9,964 nt of DNA from positions 1-9,964 of the forward strand of contig SEBM01000108.1 in the NCBI GenBank assembly GCA_004296145.1, in the 5' to 3' direction. Position numbers and translations under genes: made by a program. Of this stretch, positions 1 through 7,588 are shown piece after piece. The notes beneath the pieces were generated by a model. That model worked only from the letters and a program-made list of their open reading frames with translations. It was not told the DNA's origin and did no database searches. This stretch comes from Flavobacterium sp. (GTDB lineage: Bacteria; Bacteroidota; Bacteroidia; Flavobacteriales; Flavobacteriaceae). The first letter of the stretch is position 1. Every line of letters starts with the position of its first letter.

Positions 1-1
1 C

Positions 2-232
2 ATTCAGAGATTAAAAAGGACTTTAGATTACTTAGAAAGCAAACAACGCGAATTAAAAAATCAAACAGATACAGATACCAGAAGCCTGGAATCCATGATA
101 AAATATTTGAAGAAAGATATGATGGAACAGTTTAGACTGGCCGATCATGTTTTGTTATCCATGAATCAGGAAATTAAAAATACAGATACTTTTATAGTGA
201 TTGTGAAGAATATTATTGATGCGAATTCTTGA
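2..232 (+). CDS. 3' end of an unrecognised gene (partial, start outside window)
   Basis: The second forward frame is open from the window edge to a TGA at 230-232 and gives about 76 C-terminal residues. The other forward frame that begins open (frame 1) hits a stop near 133. The peptide is rich in Lys, Glu, Asp and Leu, with a helical, coiled-coil-like first half (leucines spaced around RLKRTLDYLESKQ) and a more hydrophobic end (FIVIVKNII) before a short polar tail. I recognise no family. It converges on the siderophore operon and is separated from it by the hairpin repeat at 246-327, so it is probably transcriptionally unrelated. Support is only that the frame stays open and has reasonable amino acid composition; the true length and function cannot be seen here. 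Confidence 0.55.
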   Translation: MQRLKRTLDYLESKQRELKNQTDTDTRSLESMIKYLKKDMMEQFRLADHVLLSMNQEIKNTDTFIVIVKNIIDANS

Positions 233-245
233 TTTGCGCAATTTG

Positions 246-327
246 TGTCATTTCGACGAAGGAGAAATCACATCAAGTATTCCAGCATAGTGGTTACGAG
301 TGCGATTTCTCCTTCGTCGAAATGACA
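246..327. repeat. Long inverted repeat (REP-like hairpin) between convergent genes
   Basis: Left arm 246-272 and right arm 301-327 are complementary over 27 bp with one mismatch (270/303); the core 247-269 pairs perfectly with 304-326 over 23 bp. The loop is 28 nt. The core reads GTCATTTCGACGAAGGAG... on both strands. From memory, closely related 'CATTTCGAC-GAAGG-AGAAATC' hairpins are dispersed in many flavobacterial genomes, usually between genes. It starts 13 bp after the plus-strand stop codon and ends 9 bp before the operon's last stop codon, so it is well placed to end transcription or protect 3' ends from both directions. Neither side has a clear T-tract, so it is not a textbook intrinsic terminator. 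Confidence 0.85.
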
Positions 328-336
328 AAACTAGTC

Positions 337-2124
337 TTATACTAAAACTGACGCCGCCACAGGATTCTTCAATTTTCCAACAAATTGTAAACTCTCAATA
401 GGATCCGCCAAATCCAGCATTTGCTTGTTATTTCGCAATTGCAGACGATTCAGACAGCAGGAATCAAATTCGGGATCGAATAAATTATACTTTTTAAATT
501 GCTCTTTCAAATGTGGATGTTCTTCCTGATATTGAGTAATACAATCGGCAACCAAAGACCAGAAATCTTCTTCGGCAAGTGTTTTGCTTTCTTCTAAAAC
601 CGCCGAAAGAAAACGGAAATAAAACTGGAAAACATCATTAAATAAAAACAGAATCTTCAACGGTTCTTTTATGTCAATATGAATTCGTTTTACCTTTTCC
701 AGTAACGGGATTTCTCCATTAAAAACCATTACTTCTTCTGTAATATCTTTCATAATTACTTTTACCGGAACATGATTTTCTAATATCAAAATCAGGTTTT
801 CGCCGTGAGGCATAAAAACCATTTCATGTTGGTAAAAACAATGTAAAAGTGGCGAAAGATAAGCGTCTAAATAACTGCTGATCCACGATTTTGCGTTGAT
901 TCCAGATTTCTGAATTAACTCCGAAACAAAAGAATTCCCGGACTGATCTACATGCAATAAAGCTGCCATTGTCATGATCTTCTGCCCTTTTTCCAGTTTT
1001 GGAATCGGACTTTCACGCCACAACGCGGCCAGCATTTTATTATGCGGAATGCTTCTTCCTAAAGGTTCGTATAGAAAGTTTCGATAACCGATTGTGGCTA
1101 CTTCTCCTAAAAGTGTAAATCCTTTTTGTTGTAAATAGGTGTCATTTTCAACTAAATTGGCAACCCATTCAGTAATCGCCGGCGTACTTTCCATATAATA
1201 AGGAGAAAGTCCGCGCATGAAACCCATATTGATAACCGAAAGTGCTGTTTTGGCATAAAATTTCTCCGGTGAAGAAAGATTAAAAAAAGTACGAATCGAT
1301 TGTTGAGCCGAATATTCATCTTCGCCATAACCCAGACAAACCAAATGTCCTTCGGCAATATCGGGTGCAAAAATCAGCGCCAGTTTATTAAACCATTGCC
1401 ATGGATGAACTGGAAAAAAGTAATAATCATCAATATGATATCCCTGAGACGTGATTACGTTTTCAAAAACTACAATTGTTTCTGCGGATAATTCCTGTTG
1501 TAATACTTTTTTATAATCCAGATTTTGAATTCCTGAAAAAGTGGCTTTGCTCCTATGTCCTGCAATCCATAACAATTGTATGGGTGCATTCGCTTCAGGA
1601 GAATATTCTGCGAAATCATCGATATTAAAACCATTTTTACCACTATTGGCCACAAAACAAGGATGTCCTTCGGTCATGGCGTGTTCGATTTTTTGGTAAT
1701 CGAGGTCTAATAAATCTTTTGATGAATATTTTTCGTTGGCAATTTTATACGCTGTACTGTATAATGTACTTGTAATTTCCTCCAAATATGTTGGCAACAA
1801 GTTTTCGCTGATTCCCAAAACGTCTTTAAATTCAATTATAAATTCTAATAAACGCAATGGCGCTGCGACATTATTGATTGTCTTTTTAATAGAGTTAACC
1901 GAAATTGACCAATGATTTAAAGCCAAAATTGAAGCTTCAAAAGTATATTCAACCGTTTTATCGGGAGAAAAAATACTATACGAATTGTTCTCATTCTGAA
2001 TCGGAACAATCAACAATTCGTGTGCAAATTCGCTTAGCGTTTTCTTCAATAAAACAACATTTGCCTTATCCCAGTTTTCTTTGGTTAAATGCTTTATATT
2101 TTGCGTTGGTGTTTTCATTTTCAT
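337..2124 (-). CDS. IucA/IucC-family NIS siderophore synthetase, stand-alone (DesD/BibC C-domain type)
   Basis: An ATP-dependent, NRPS-independent siderophore synthetase expected to adenylate the carboxylate of an N-hydroxy-N-acyl diamine and join it to an amine, giving linear or macrocyclic hydroxamates in the cytoplasm. The 595-residue length is normal for the family. Visible motifs: GHP at 153-155 followed by NSGK (160-163), HPWQW (240-244), SIRT (276-279), MGFMRG (300-305), MPHGEN (438-443) and KDITEE (459-464). The sequence resembles the type C (DesD-like) group rather than citrate-using IucA. It is a paralogue of residues about 205-799 of the fused protein at 2727-5126, aligning without net gaps over long stretches. 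NSGK replaces the NNGR seen in that paralogue. The ATG at 2124 lies 3 bp after the upstream stop; an in-frame TTG at 2127 directly abuts that stop, but the ATG is preferred. Last gene of the operon. The substrate is inferred. Confidence 0.93.
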   Translation of the reverse strand: MKMKTPTQNIKHLTKENWDKANVVLLKKTLSEFAHELLIVPIQNENNSYSIFSPDKTVEYTFEASILALNHWSISVNSIKKTINNVAAPLRLLEFIIEFKDVLGISENLLPTYLEEITSTLYSTAYKIANEKYSSKDLLDLDYQKIEHAMTEGHPCFVANSGKNGFNIDDFAEYSPEANAPIQLLWIAGHRSKATFSGIQNLDYKKVLQQELSAETIVVFENVITSQGYHIDDYYFFPVHPWQWFNKLALIFAPDIAEGHLVCLGYGEDEYSAQQSIRTFFNLSSPEKFYAKTALSVINMGFMRGLSPYYMESTPAITEWVANLVENDTYLQQKGFTLLGEVATIGYRNFLYEPLGRSIPHNKMLAALWRESPIPKLEKGQKIMTMAALLHVDQSGNSFVSELIQKSGINAKSWISSYLDAYLSPLLHCFYQHEMVFMPHGENLILILENHVPVKVIMKDITEEVMVFNGEIPLLEKVKRIHIDIKEPLKILFLFNDVFQFYFRFLSAVLEESKTLAEEDFWSLVADCITQYQEEHPHLKEQFKKYNLFDPEFDSCCLNRLQLRNNKQMLDLADPIESLQFVGKLKNPVAASVLV

Positions 2125-2127
2125 CAA

Positions 2128-2724
2128 TTAAACCGATTGTAATGCCTTATAATAGTCGTTGCGCGTGCAAAATTCTAAATGTGCTTTTTTGTGCGGTAAG
2201 TCCAAAACGCGCTGAAAAACAAATCCCGCTCTTTTGTTCAGCAAATGAATTTTATGATTGCGCGCATCCGGTTCAACCACAATTCGTTTGTTTTTAGCAT
2301 CAGAAAAAATAAAATCTAAAATCACCGTAAAAATGGTCCAGGTAAAATTCGGAATTGGATCTTCTGACGGCGCAACCAAAATATGCATGCCTTTATCGCC
2401 TTTTTGCGATGGATAATAATCACCTACAATATCATTTTTAGGATCATAACATTCTAACAAAAAAGCTGTTTTTCCGTTAAAAATGCCAATATAAACCTCT
2501 GCTTTTTCCTGAATTTTATAATAAGTATCTTTTACATCTTCTTCAGAAAAACCATTCATTTCCCAATAAACCGCGTAATCACGGTTTACCCAGTTATGAA
2601 TCAGCTGAATATCATTTTCCATATCAATCGGACGCAGCTCAAAAACACCTAAACCGGGAATAGTTTTTACGAAAATAACATCGGTTGCGATATCATTTTC
2701 CGGATGAGTTATGGTACTATTCAT
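2128..2724 (-). CDS. GNAT acyltransferase for N-hydroxydiamine acylation (DesC/RhbD/IucB-like)
   Basis: A 198-residue single-domain enzyme of the siderophore GNAT group (Acetyltransf_8 type) that transfers an acyl group, usually acetyl or succinyl from CoA, to the hydroxylamine of an N-hydroxydiamine. Visible features: the HNWVNRDY segment (43-50) matching the family's H-x-W-x-N signature, a core strand with HILVAPS (114-120), and EPDARN (151-156) followed by the AGF turn (166-168) typical of the CoA-binding end. It aligns essentially without gaps to residues about 12-185 of the fused protein encoded just upstream, but has about 10 extra N-terminal residues. Only 2 bp separate its ATG from the upstream stop, and its own stop is 3 bp before the next ATG, indicating coupled translation. 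Whether it uses acetyl-CoA, succinyl-CoA or another donor cannot be read from the sequence. Confidence 0.9.
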   Translation of the reverse strand: MNSTITHPENDIATDVIFVKTIPGLGVFELRPIDMENDIQLIHNWVNRDYAVYWEMNGFSEEDVKDTYYKIQEKAEVYIGIFNGKTAFLLECYDPKNDIVGDYYPSQKGDKGMHILVAPSEDPIPNFTWTIFTVILDFIFSDAKNKRIVVEPDARNHKIHLLNKRAGFVFQRVLDLPHKKAHLEFCTRNDYYKALQSV

Positions 2725-2726
2725 TT

Positions 2727-5126
2727 TTAAGCTATTATTTTTTTATACGGTGCGATCGGGTTTTGCAGTTTTCCCTGAAACTGTAACAACGCAACTGGAT
2801 CATCCAAATCGATCATCGTTTTGTTGTTGTTAAGCTGAAGACGGTTCAGACACGACAATTGGAATTCGTTGGCAAACAAATCGTATTTCTCAAATTTAGC
2901 TTCCAGATGCGGGTTAGCTTCCTGATAATCAGAAATACATTCAGCCACCAATTCCCAAAAACGATCTTCCTGATAATCATCACTCGAAACCAAAATCGCC
3001 GACATGAAACGGAAAAATCCATCAAAAACATCAATAAAAATCGAAAGCAATTTGACATCGTCCGGAACATTAGCATAAATCCTGTCGATATTTTTCGGAA
3101 TCTCAACATCCGGATTTAAGATTACGGCTTCTTCTGTAATGTCTTTCATAAAAGAACGAACCGGAACATGATTTTCTAAACCTAAAATTAGATTTTCGCC
3201 GTGAGGCATAAAAACCAGATCGTATTCGTAAAAACAATGCAGCAACGGACTCAAATACACTTTAAAATATTCTGAAAGCCAATTGTCTGTTGACAACGGA
3301 GAAGCTTTTATAATTTCAGATAATAATGATTTTCCGTCTTTATCTAAATGTAAAAACGCTGCCATTGTCATTAATTGTTCGTCGTTTTTCAGTTTGGCAA
3401 CCGGACTTTCTCTCCATAAAGAAGCGATCATTTTGTTGTACGGATTGTGTTTTCCGAAGCTTTCAAAATACGGATTGATGTAACTTACAGAAGCTACTTC
3501 GCCCAACATTCCAAAACCAACTTTTTGCAAATATTTGTCTTTGCTTAATAACTGATCCAGCCATTCTGCCATTTCCGGCGCCGTTCCCAGATAAAAAACC
3601 GGTAAACCGCGCATGAAACCCATATTCAGGATTGAAAGTGATGTTTTGGTATAAAACTTTTTAGGATTGCTTAAGTTGAATAAGGTTCGGATGGATTGCT
3701 GTGCCTGATATAAATCGGGTCCGTAACCAACACAAATCAATTTTCCTTTTGCAATTTCAGGCGAAAATAAATTAGCCAGTTTATTGAACCATTGCCATGG
3801 ATGCACCGGAATAAAGAAATAATCTTCCGGATTTGAGCCTTTTTCTACAATAGTTGTATTGAATTTTGCCAGCGTTTCTACCCCTAATTCCTGTTGAATT
3901 AAAGTATCATAATCCAGCTTTTTAGTTCCGGCATAAACCGTTCTGTCGCGATGTCCGGCAAGCCATAAAATGCGAAACGGATTTCCGGTTTCGGGAGCGT
4001 ACGCTTTATAATCCATGCTGTTGTAACCGATTCTTCCGTTATTGGCGACGAAGCCAGGATGGCCTTCCATCATGGCTTGTTCGATAGTTTGGAAGTCGGA
4101 ATTAGCAAGAGATTTCGAAGTTGAATTTTCTTTTAATAATTTATAACAGCTTCCGTAAAGTGTACTGATAATTTCCTCAATATATGACGGAAGCAATTGT
4201 TCTGAAATTCCTAAACTGGTTTTGAATTCCTGAATAAAATCGACAGCGTCCAAAGGTTCTGCTTTATCATTTTTAAACTTTACAATAGAATCAGCTTCGA
4301 TATTCAGATGATTCATGGCCAGTAATTGTCCGCTGAACGTATATTTTACCGATTGATCATCCGAAAACAAAGAATATTTATTTTTGTTCTGAACACCAAG
4401 TTCTAAAATTGGTTCGATTAAATGTTCGTGAGAGAACTCGCAAATTGCTTTTTTAACCAACAAACGATTGGCTTTTTCCCAGACTTCGGGCTTAATATGC
4501 GTAATGGCTTTTTGTGGAAATTCCAGTTGATTTTCGTTATTCATTTCGGTATAATTGAGATTAAATGAATCTATTTTTTTTATGAATTGCTCTCTTGTAC
4601 AAAATGCCAGTAAAGCGGTTTTATGTGGCAAATTGACAACATGTGCATCTTCAAAACCTACGCGATGGCAGATGTCAAACATTTTTTTGTTGCGGATGTC
4701 CGGTTCAACCAGTATTCTTTCGATAGTAAGATCCCTGAAAATAAATTTCATGATGCTCGAAAAAATATGCCATGTAAACTGATGCACTGGTGTTGAAGAC
4801 GGCGCAACAATAATGTGAATACCACAGTCATAATCCTGAACAGTATAATAATTTCCGATAATATCCTGTTTTGGATTGTAGCGCTCCAGTAAAAACGAAA
4901 TTTCGTTATTTACCAATCCGATAAAAACGTCTGAATCTTTGGTGATTTTTTCATATTCCAAACGCACTTCTTCAAGATTTTTTCCCTGCATTCCCCAATA
5001 TTGTGCATAATCACGATTAACCCAATCATGAATTATAGCAGCGTCGGTATCCAATTGCAGCGGGCGAAAATCTATAGTTCCGAAATCCGGAATTGTGGTT
5101 GAATAAATATAATTAGAGGTATTCAT
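2727..5126 (-). CDS. Bifunctional GNAT acyltransferase / IucA-IucC NIS synthetase fusion (BibC-like)
   Basis: A 799-residue two-domain enzyme. Residues about 10-185 form a siderophore GNAT domain (HDWVNRDY 33-40, HIIVAPS 104-110, EPDIRN 141-146, VGF 156-158). Residues about 205-799 form an IucA/IucC synthetase with GHP (355-357), NNGR (362-365), HPWQW (442-446), SIRT (478-481), MGFMRG (502-507), MPHGEN (640-645) and KDITEE (661-666). Acylation of the N-hydroxydiamine and ATP-dependent condensation are therefore on one chain, as in BibC, the bisucaberin multi-enzyme of Aliivibrio salmonicida. A short polar linker (about 183-204) contains Met195, which aligns with the start region of the stand-alone synthetase at 337-2124, suggesting fusion of two formerly separate genes. 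The start ATG is 15 bp after the membrane-protein stop. The product (bisucaberin- or desferrioxamine-like) is inferred. Confidence 0.94.
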   Translation of the reverse strand: MNTSNYIYSTTIPDFGTIDFRPLQLDTDAAIIHDWVNRDYAQYWGMQGKNLEEVRLEYEKITKDSDVFIGLVNNEISFLLERYNPKQDIIGNYYTVQDYDCGIHIIVAPSSTPVHQFTWHIFSSIMKFIFRDLTIERILVEPDIRNKKMFDICHRVGFEDAHVVNLPHKTALLAFCTREQFIKKIDSFNLNYTEMNNENQLEFPQKAITHIKPEVWEKANRLLVKKAICEFSHEHLIEPILELGVQNKNKYSLFSDDQSVKYTFSGQLLAMNHLNIEADSIVKFKNDKAEPLDAVDFIQEFKTSLGISEQLLPSYIEEIISTLYGSCYKLLKENSTSKSLANSDFQTIEQAMMEGHPGFVANNGRIGYNSMDYKAYAPETGNPFRILWLAGHRDRTVYAGTKKLDYDTLIQQELGVETLAKFNTTIVEKGSNPEDYFFIPVHPWQWFNKLANLFSPEIAKGKLICVGYGPDLYQAQQSIRTLFNLSNPKKFYTKTSLSILNMGFMRGLPVFYLGTAPEMAEWLDQLLSKDKYLQKVGFGMLGEVASVSYINPYFESFGKHNPYNKMIASLWRESPVAKLKNDEQLMTMAAFLHLDKDGKSLLSEIIKASPLSTDNWLSEYFKVYLSPLLHCFYEYDLVFMPHGENLILGLENHVPVRSFMKDITEEAVILNPDVEIPKNIDRIYANVPDDVKLLSIFIDVFDGFFRFMSAILVSSDDYQEDRFWELVAECISDYQEANPHLEAKFEKYDLFANEFQLSCLNRLQLNNNKTMIDLDDPVALLQFQGKLQNPIAPYKKIIA

Positions 5127-5141
5127 TTTTGTACTTTTAAA

Positions 5142-6242
5142 TTAATTCATGGCGATTCTTTGTTCGCGTTTGGTACGCAACACCTTTTTAATTTCGTTAT
5201 AACCAAGCTGTACCGAAATACTAAGACCAATAACAACTGGAAACAACGCTAAAACCGTCAATTGTGTTTGGTTCCAGAAACCAATAACGTACATTCCCCA
5301 ATTGATCAGCACCCACTGAATCACATACAAACTTGTAACATGTTTACTGCAGAAAATCAACAGATTAAATACGCTGTTATTTTCCTTAAATAAATGAACT
5401 ACAATATTAATTAGCCAATACAAAACCAGATTCGCACCCAATAATAAAATACTTCCACCCGGTCCTAAATGGTAATAATCTCCAAAATGATATTCAGGAT
5501 TTGAGAAATTTAAAAGACTTCCAAAAACGATAAAAGCAATTCCGACCATTAACATTCTTTTGAAAAACAATTCCTGATTTTCGTTTAATTCTTTATACCA
5601 TCTTCCTAAAAACATTCCGATTAAAATAAAGGCACTCCATGGAAAAACAGGGAAATACACATTAAACTGGTTGCTGAAAAACAAATCGCAGATATAATCC
5701 AATCCTGTAATTCCGATTCTGAAACCGCTTAATTCTTTAGAAACAGAAATGATTAATAATGCAACCGCAAGAGGTACATATTTGCTTTTGCTAAAATGAT
5801 TGATCAGTCCCATTATAAACAGCGTAACTCCTGCGAGCTGCAAAATATCTCCCAAAAGCAAAAAGAAAACTCCCGTTTCTAAAGTCCCTGATTTTAAGCC
5901 GTAAGCCGAAACAAAAGCTTCCGGAAGGCCTCCAAAAACAAATTCAGGAACCAGGAATTTTAAAGTATTCATTCCGTAACCAACTGCCAGAATGTATAAA
6001 GCCCTTTTGCAAACGGCAGTAAAAGTCTGTCTTCTTGATAACACAAACGAAATTCCCATACTTACCAAAAACATGGTTGTTCCGCGGCCCAGCCATAACG
6101 TAATTTCACCCAAAATGGTATTGGTTTGTGTTGGTATTGTGCCGTAAATCAGCATCGTGTGAATCATCATCATCAAAATCACACTCATTCCTCTGGCGAT
6201 ATCTATTGCCAGAACTCTCTTTTTTTGTTGTACTGTTTCCAT
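5142..6242 (-). CDS. Multi-pass membrane acyltransferase-like protein (DUF1624/HGSNAT-like)
   Basis: A 366-residue integral membrane protein with about nine or ten hydrophobic segments. The N-terminus has the DIARG (14-18) plus H28 arrangement shared by DUF1624, heparan-alpha-glucosaminide N-acetyltransferase-like and related membrane acyltransferases. Other matching marks are GDILQLAG (131-138), FPVFPW (197-202) followed by a glycine-rich helix ending in LGRW (212-215), and a C-terminal KHVTSLYVIQW (300-310) resembling the family's last motif, but with Gln where His is common. Members of the HGSNAT group move acyl groups across the membrane onto amines. Its position between the monooxygenase and acyltransferase genes, 2 bp and 15 bp from its neighbours, ties it to siderophore production. 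Acylation of a terminal amine or a role in export are both possible; neither is shown by the sequence. Confidence 0.8.
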   Translation of the reverse strand: METVQQKKRVLAIDIARGMSVILMMMIHTMLIYGTIPTQTNTILGEITLWLGRGTTMFLVSMGISFVLSRRQTFTAVCKRALYILAVGYGMNTLKFLVPEFVFGGLPEAFVSAYGLKSGTLETGVFFLLLGDILQLAGVTLFIMGLINHFSKSKYVPLAVALLIISVSKELSGFRIGITGLDYICDLFFSNQFNVYFPVFPWSAFILIGMFLGRWYKELNENQELFFKRMLMVGIAFIVFGSLLNFSNPEYHFGDYYHLGPGGSILLLGANLVLYWLINIVVHLFKENNSVFNLLIFCSKHVTSLYVIQWVLINWGMYVIGFWNQTQLTVLALFPVVIGLSISVQLGYNEIKKVLRTKREQRIAMN

Positions 6243-6244
6243 AA

Positions 6245-7576
6245 TTATGCGATTGTTTCAAATGCCGGAGATTCAATAACTTCTGCTGCAGGAACACCAA
6301 ATTCCTGAAAAGCAATTTTGGTTTCGATGGCATAATGTTCCACTCCGGTAATTTCTTTGATTATATATGAATTTCTGTAACAGGCCATTCCAAGATCCGG
6401 TGTTACAAAGCCATGTGTATGTAATTCTGCGTTCTGAACGAAAACTTCACTTCCGTTAGCATCAATTGTGTAATTTCTGTTAGCTGCAAAACGACCTTTT
6501 TCATCCCATTGAATTCTATTCGAAATTCCTTCCAGAAAACGAGGCATTTTATAACCATAACCTGTTGCCAAAACAAGTGCATTCGTTTTATGACGGTATC
6601 TTTTATCTTGTTCTACCTGATGTAATTCCAGTTCAAAAGATGCATTGTTTTCATCATAACTTGCTTTTGTACAGGCAGCATTTGTTCTTAGATTGACATC
6701 AATTTCGCCAATCACTTTTTTGCTGTAAATCGTATCGAAAATAGTTTCAATCAGGTCTTTGTTGATTCCTTTGTATAATAATTTCTGATTTTTAAGCAAA
6801 TCATCTCTTTTGTCTGAAGGCAGATTGTAGAAATAATCAACATATTCCGGAGACGTCATTTCAAGCGTTAACTTGCTGTAATCCATCGGGAAGAACCTTG
6901 AAGATCTCGTAATCCAGTTTAACTGATAACCGTAAACATCGATTTCCTGCAATAAATCATTAAAAACTTCGGCAGCACTTTGTCCGCTTCCTAAAACCGT
7001 AATTGATTTTTGTTTTTGAAGTGCTTCTTTATTTTGAATGTACGAAGAAGAATGAACTGCTTTTCCCTGTAATGACTGACATGATTTCGGAATATGCGGT
7101 GCTGTTCCGGTTCCTAAAACAATCTTTTTTGTTTGATAAATTGTTGTAACATCCGTTTTGGTACAAGTTGTTTTTACGATATAAATTCCAAGATTTTCAT
7201 CATAATCAATTGCCGTTACTTCAGTATTAAAGAATATATTCGGAAGTTTTCTAATCGCCCATTGACAATACTGATTGTATTCATTTCTTAATAAAAGAAA
7301 GTTTTCACGAATGTAAAAAGAATACATTTTTCCTTTTTCTTTGATGTAATTCAAAAAGCTAAAAGGACTTGTGGGATCTGCAAGTGTAACTAAATCAGCC
7401 AAAAACGGAATCTGTAAAGTCGTGTCCTGCAACAACATTCCCGGATGCCAGTTAAAAGATTCATTTTTATCAAAAAATAAACCGTCCAGATTTTCAATTG
7501 GTGCTGTCAGACAGGCTAAACTCAAATTAAAAGGTCCCACTCCAACGGCTATAAAGTCGTATATTTTATTCTGCAT
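6245..7576 (-). CDS. FAD/NADPH-dependent diamine (lysine/ornithine-type) N-monooxygenase, DesB/IucD/RhbE family
   Basis: A class B flavoprotein hydroxylase expected to convert the free amine of a diamine to a hydroxylamine, the committed step to hydroxamate formation, in the cytoplasm. The 443 residues match the family's usual length. Visible motifs: FAD-binding GVGPFN (12-17), the WHPGM segment (43-47) characteristic of siderophore N-hydroxylases, NADPH-binding LGSGQSAAE (195-203) and LATGY (336-340). The neighbouring decarboxylase suggests the substrate is a diamine such as cadaverine, rather than lysine or ornithine itself. The start ATG is 12 bp after the decarboxylase stop, in an A-rich context, and the stop is 2 bp before the next ATG. 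Hydroxylase function is secure; the exact substrate is inferred. Confidence 0.94.
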   Translation of the reverse strand: MQNKIYDFIAVGVGPFNLSLACLTAPIENLDGLFFDKNESFNWHPGMLLQDTTLQIPFLADLVTLADPTSPFSFLNYIKEKGKMYSFYIRENFLLLRNEYNQYCQWAIRKLPNIFFNTEVTAIDYDENLGIYIVKTTCTKTDVTTIYQTKKIVLGTGTAPHIPKSCQSLQGKAVHSSSYIQNKEALQKQKSITVLGSGQSAAEVFNDLLQEIDVYGYQLNWITRSSRFFPMDYSKLTLEMTSPEYVDYFYNLPSDKRDDLLKNQKLLYKGINKDLIETIFDTIYSKKVIGEIDVNLRTNAACTKASYDENNASFELELHQVEQDKRYRHKTNALVLATGYGYKMPRFLEGISNRIQWDEKGRFAANRNYTIDANGSEVFVQNAELHTHGFVTPDLGMACYRNSYIIKEITGVEHYAIETKIAFQEFGVPAAEVIESPAFETIA

Positions 7577-7588
7577 GATAATTTAATT

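Noticed and set aside
2122..2127. Alternative TTG start directly abutting the upstream stop for the last synthetase gene
   Set aside because: The next codon is ATG, which needs no rare start codon and gives the same protein less one residue; nothing in the leader favours TTG.
1905..2297. A 130-codon plus-strand open frame across the end of the GNAT gene and the start of the last synthetase gene
   Set aside because: It is antisense to two well-supported enzymes, has an implausible composition and no recognisable motif.
797..3217. 25-bp identical blocks (797-821 and 3193-3217) as a possible recombination repeat or mobile element trace
   Set aside because: They encode the same conserved MPHGEN region of two paralogous synthetases, so they reflect homology and selection, not an inserted repeat.
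5142..6242. Reading the membrane protein as a siderophore MFS exporter
   Set aside because: Motifs such as DIARG with H28 and FPVFPW match DUF1624-type acyltransferases, and no MFS signature loop is visible; export remains only a hypothesis.
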